From Saprospiraceae bacterium (GTDB taxonomy: Bacteria; Bacteroidota; Bacteroidia; Chitinophagales; Saprospiraceae): 50,360 bases of DNA. The stretch is taken from positions 1 to 50,360 of the forward strand of contig JANQLV010000010.1 of the NCBI GenBank assembly GCA_028280415.1, given 5' to 3'. This document shows, one piece after another, positions 47,619 through 50,360 of the stretch (position 1 is the first letter of the stretch; the number at the start of each line of letters is the position of its first letter). The notes under the pieces were generated by a model. It was not told where the DNA came from, made no database searches, and worked only from the letters and a program-made list of their open reading frames with translations. The translations under genes were made by a program, and so were the position numbers.

Positions 47619-48244
47619 TTCTATAATTTTTCAATTGAAGCTAATTTTTTATATCACTTCAAAATCTAATAACAATATTAAAACTGAATTCTATTCGTTT
47701 AATTTTATAAATTGGCTATGAAGTAGTCATCTCATAATAAGGTAGAATGACTCACCTTTTTGAGTATTTATGGAATTGCTAATGTTGCCTAAAAAGCAAC
47801 TGTTGAATAAAATCCAACGTACATCGATTATTTCATACGCCAGATTCCAAATATTGTTGCCCGATCAATTCGCATGACTTATGGGTTATTCAGAATATCA
47901 TCCGGGCAAATTGCCGGTCAAAGATAAGTATTAATTGATTAAATATAAGTTAAACAACTTCCAAGATTAGTTTTCGATATTTAGCTGGACCGGTACAGGA
48001 TTACAAAACCTGACTTTTTATGATATATAGTTTGTCCAAGTGGACGATTCTAACTTTTTTAGCGTTAAAAAGGTAAGCTAATAAGCAGATATGCTTGTAT
48101 ATGTTGAATGAATATTGCCAAGACTCTCTATTTTTGAGTCAGCATAGTCCCTTTTACAAGCGGTTATCCTTTATCTATCAATTTATCTAAACGCTAAACC
48201 TTTTCGGGAGACTGCTAATAGTAACTATTTTAATTAAAACTGAC
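47619..48244. other. Large divergent intergenic region
   Basis: 626 AT-rich bases between the UXS-like gene and the barrel gene, transcribed away from each other. I see short hairpins (for example GACTC...GAGTC near 48122-48140) but no gene, no clear promoter pair and no structured RNA that I recognise. Confidence 0.4.
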
Positions 48245-48991
48245 ATGAAGTACTTTTCCATAATATTTTGTCTTATTCTGCCTTTATTAGTTTTGGGCCA
48301 GGGAGAGCAGGACAATAAAAATACTATTCTTAATTTGGGCTTTGATTATAGCTTTCAGATACCCGGTGGAGATTTAAAAGACAGATTCGGTGGAAGCACC
48401 GGTTTGGGTGGAAAAATTGAATTCCTTTTAAAAAATAATTTCTCTATCAGTGGAGACGGGTTTTTCTTTTTTGGCAGAAATGTAAAAGAAGATCCTATTG
48501 CCTCCCTGAGAGGTAGAGATGGACTTTTCATTGCTACTAACTTCAGCCAGGCCAATATTTTCTTGCGTGAACGTGGATTTTATATGGGGGGCTCTATTGG
48601 AAAAATTTTCCCAGTCTTAAAAAACAACAAACGTTCCGGAATCAAGATTGATCTCGGGGTCGGTCTTTTTCAACATAAAATCAGAATACAAGATGATCCG
48701 GAAGCTTTTGTTCCGATTATCGCTAATGAATATAAAAAAGGATTTGACCGACTAAGTAATGGTCTTGCATTAAGGCAGTTTGTTGGCTACCAGCATTTAT
48801 CCAATAACCGGCTGATAAATTTTTATGTCGGTTTCGAATTCGTTCAGGCATTCACTCAAAACCGCAGAAGCATCAATTTTGACACGATGGCTTCCGATGA
48901 TACCAGACGATTCGATCTTTTATCTGCTTTTAAAATAGGATGGATTTTACCTTTCTATCTTGGAGAAAAAGGCGAGGAAATTTATTACTAA
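48245..48991 (+). CDS. Outer-membrane beta-barrel-like protein
   Basis: A 248-residue protein with a signal peptide (MKYFSIIFCLILPLLVLGQ). The mature part has repeated amphipathic strands: LNLGFDYSFQIPGGDLKDRF, LGGKIEFLLKNNFSISGDGF, FYMGGSIGKIFPVL, RQFVGYQHLSN and FYVGFEFVQAFTQ. This fits a porin-like barrel of the Bacteroidota type. No named family was recognised. It precedes the Kdo transferase gene by 31 bases on the same strand, so both may share a transcript and both concern the outer membrane. Confidence 0.75.
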   Translation: MKYFSIIFCLILPLLVLGQGEQDNKNTILNLGFDYSFQIPGGDLKDRFGGSTGLGGKIEFLLKNNFSISGDGFFFFGRNVKEDPIASLRGRDGLFIATNFSQANIFLRERGFYMGGSIGKIFPVLKNNKRSGIKIDLGVGLFQHKIRIQDDPEAFVPIIANEYKKGFDRLSNGLALRQFVGYQHLSNNRLINFYVGFEFVQAFTQNRRSINFDTMASDDTRRFDLLSAFKIGWILPFYLGEKGEEIYY

Positions 48992-49022
48992 TTGCCCGGT
49001 CTCTTTTCCTTACATTTGCAAA

Positions 49023-50267
49023 ATGTCTGGAATCTATAATATAATTATCCGGTTTTATGGCCTCCTGATTAGATTAGCTGCGCCATTTTCCAAAAAAGCC
49101 AAGCAATGGGTACAGGGGCGAAAACGGGTCTGGTCCAGCTTAGAATCTTTTGATTTTTCTGCTCGACAGCGATTAGTCTGGATGCATGTAGCCTCCCTGG
49201 GAGAATTCGAGCAAGGTCGCCCGGTAATCGAATCCCTCAAAAAGTATTATCCGAAGGTACAAATCGCACTCAGTTTTTTTTCTCCTTCCGGGTTTGAGGT
49301 AAGGAAAGATTATCCATTAGCAGATTATGTTTTTTATCTTCCTCTTGATAATCGTCAAAATGCCCTGCGGCTTTTAAATATTCTCCGTCCCGATCTGATC
49401 ATTTTTGTCAAATACGATTTCTGGTATCACTATTTGCACGAAGCTCAAAAACAATCCATCCCGGTACTTTTGATCTCTGCTCTTTTCCGAAAAGACCAGT
49501 ATTTTTTCAAATGGTATGGCAAATGGATGAAAACGATCATCCAAAATTTAACGCATATTTTCGTGCAAAATGAAGCCTCTGCAATTGTACTGCAAAATAA
49601 TGCTATCCTTTCGTTTTCCATTTCCGGAGATACCCGTGTCGACCGGGTAGCCCAACAAGCAGACTTGCCATTTTCCAATCCTGTTGTTGAGCAATTTCTA
49701 AACGGAAAACCACTATTAGTATGCGGAAGCACCTGGCCGGAAGATGAAGAGATTTTGTATGCTTTTATTCATAAAAATTATCAAGAATGGCAGTTTATAA
49801 TCGCACCTCACGACATCAGTGAAAGCAGAATAAAGCATATTGAAAAATGTTTAAAAAATACCGGTATTCGCTATTCCGAAGCCCATGCAAATTCGGTAAA
49901 AGGCAAAGATGTCTTAATAATCGATAATATTGGTCTATTGTCTTCCCTTTATCGCTTCGCAAAAGTGGCATATATTGGCGGAGCATTCGGAAAAGGCTTG
50001 CATAATACACTCGAACCTATCAGTTATGGCATTCCCGTAATTTTTGGACCTAAATATCAAAAGTTTGAAGAAGCCCGCTGGCTGGTTCAACATCAAGCCG
50101 GCTTTTCTATCCAGTCGGCCCGGGAGTTTAATCAAGTAATGAATAAATTAGCCAATAAGTCGTTTTATACTAAAGCTGCAAAAAAAGCCGAAGAATATAT
50201 TCAACACAATAAAGGTGCAACGGAACATGTTTTAAACCATATCCGCAACCAGCAGCTATTAAACTAA
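49023..50267 (+). CDS. waaA: Kdo transferase (3-deoxy-D-manno-octulosonic acid transferase)
   Basis: A 414-residue GT30 enzyme from the ATG at 49023 (MSGIYNIIIRFYGLLIRLAA); an upstream ATG at 48960 would overlap the previous gene and adds an unlikely N-terminus. It adds Kdo to lipid A precursor on the inner face of the inner membrane. The short N-terminal membrane helix, the catalytic glutamate region WMHVASLGEFEQGRPVIESL (~58-77), IALSFFSPSGFEV, IIFVKYDFWYHYL and the nucleotide-binding C-terminal KVAYIGGAFGKGLHNTLEP are typical. It shows that the organism makes Kdo-containing lipopolysaccharide. Confidence 0.93.
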   Translation: MSGIYNIIIRFYGLLIRLAAPFSKKAKQWVQGRKRVWSSLESFDFSARQRLVWMHVASLGEFEQGRPVIESLKKYYPKVQIALSFFSPSGFEVRKDYPLADYVFYLPLDNRQNALRLLNILRPDLIIFVKYDFWYHYLHEAQKQSIPVLLISALFRKDQYFFKWYGKWMKTIIQNLTHIFVQNEASAIVLQNNAILSFSISGDTRVDRVAQQADLPFSNPVVEQFLNGKPLLVCGSTWPEDEEILYAFIHKNYQEWQFIIAPHDISESRIKHIEKCLKNTGIRYSEAHANSVKGKDVLIIDNIGLLSSLYRFAKVAYIGGAFGKGLHNTLEPISYGIPVIFGPKYQKFEEARWLVQHQAGFSIQSAREFNQVMNKLANKSFYTKAAKKAEEYIQHNKGATEHVLNHIRNQQLLN

Positions 50268-50271
50268 ACCA

Positions 50272-50292
50272 CTATGGATTGGAAATCCATAG
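50272..50292. repeat. Inverted repeat after waaA
   Basis: Stem CTATGGAT with ATCCATAG (50272-50279, 50285-50292), 5-base loop, flanked by AAACC and GGTTT that can extend the pairing past a short bulge. It is followed by A residues rather than T, so it is a poor terminator on the plus strand. Confidence 0.5.
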
Positions 50293-50311
50293 GTTTAAAA
50301 AAACATAAAGA

Positions 50312-50360
50312 ATGAAATTCTTATTCCAATATAATATTGTCGCTATCGCGATTAGACGAG
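50312..50360 (+). CDS. Possible start of a further gene (cut by window edge)
   Basis: ATG at 50312 followed by an open frame to the window edge (MKFLFQYNIVAIAIRR). Sixteen codons only; too short to assign. Confidence 0.25.
   Translation, partial: MKFLFQYNIVAIAIRR

Noticed and set aside
50272-50300. Terminator after waaA
   Set aside because: The hairpin is good but is followed by A residues instead of T on the plus strand, so I list it only as an inverted repeat.

Overview
The window reads as chromosomal DNA of a member of the Bacteroidota, probably a Saprospiria-type bacterium. The evidence is: two secreted PKD-type proteins with the gliding-motility/type IX secretion type B C-terminal domain, a primary sigma factor that lacks region 1.1, Bacteroidota-style promoter elements (TTG about 20 bases before TAnnTTTG), few recognisable Shine-Dalgarno sites, and many signal peptides ending in xGQ or AQ. 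The species placement is inference; the phylum-level signs are visible.

Layout. 1-4618: two tandem paralogous PKD/type B secreted proteins (the first is cut by the window edge). 5051-5647: TsaC-type tRNA threonylcarbamoyl-AMP synthase. 5805-9316: a two-gene P-loop ATPase module (one short ATPase, one ATPase with winged helix and TPR tail) preceded by two near-identical 22-bp palindromes 33 bp apart that overlap a good promoter match. 9418-14817: alpha-galactosidase, a C-terminal processing protease, an Lrp/AsnC regulator and a secreted two-repeat protein. 14892-18650: a long-form GAPDH, the primary sigma factor and a START-like protein. 18803-24525: a small membrane protein, a flavodoxin-like oxidoreductase, a GT39-like membrane glycosyltransferase and an AddB-like nuclease whose start codon is preceded by a heptamer tandem repeat. 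24925-28463: a tight five-gene envelope operon (three paralogous small barrels, an LVIVD lipoprotein, another barrel) closed by a terminator. 28604-31449: a membrane protein with a possible PD-(D/E)XK core and a secreted six-hairpin glycosidase-like protein.

31531-38777 (all minus): a beta-galactosidase read as three ORFs, GlpD, galactokinase and an APH-type kinase; divergent from the last is an acyl-CoA dehydrogenase. With the alpha-galactosidase at 9418, these suggest use of galactosides: GH36 and GH2 release galactose, GalK phosphorylates it. 40117-42693 is a small accessory patch: a PadR remnant and three orphan membrane or secreted genes, ending at tRNA-Glu. 43193-45516: gap and pgk, consecutive steps of glycolysis. 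45577-47618 (minus): dTDP-glucose 4,6-dehydratase and a UDP-glucuronate decarboxylase-like enzyme, for surface polysaccharide precursors. 48245-50267: an outer-membrane barrel and the Kdo transferase WaaA.

Most notable: the paired ATPases with their twin operator; a beta-galactosidase interrupted at exactly the domain 4/5 boundary by a TAA-ATG junction (LacL/LacM-like) and also frameshifted at a T9 run; a membrane-embedded nuclease-like protein; and a heptamer repeat at the translation start of the AddB-like gene. No CRISPR array, rRNA operon, insertion sequence or prophage was seen.
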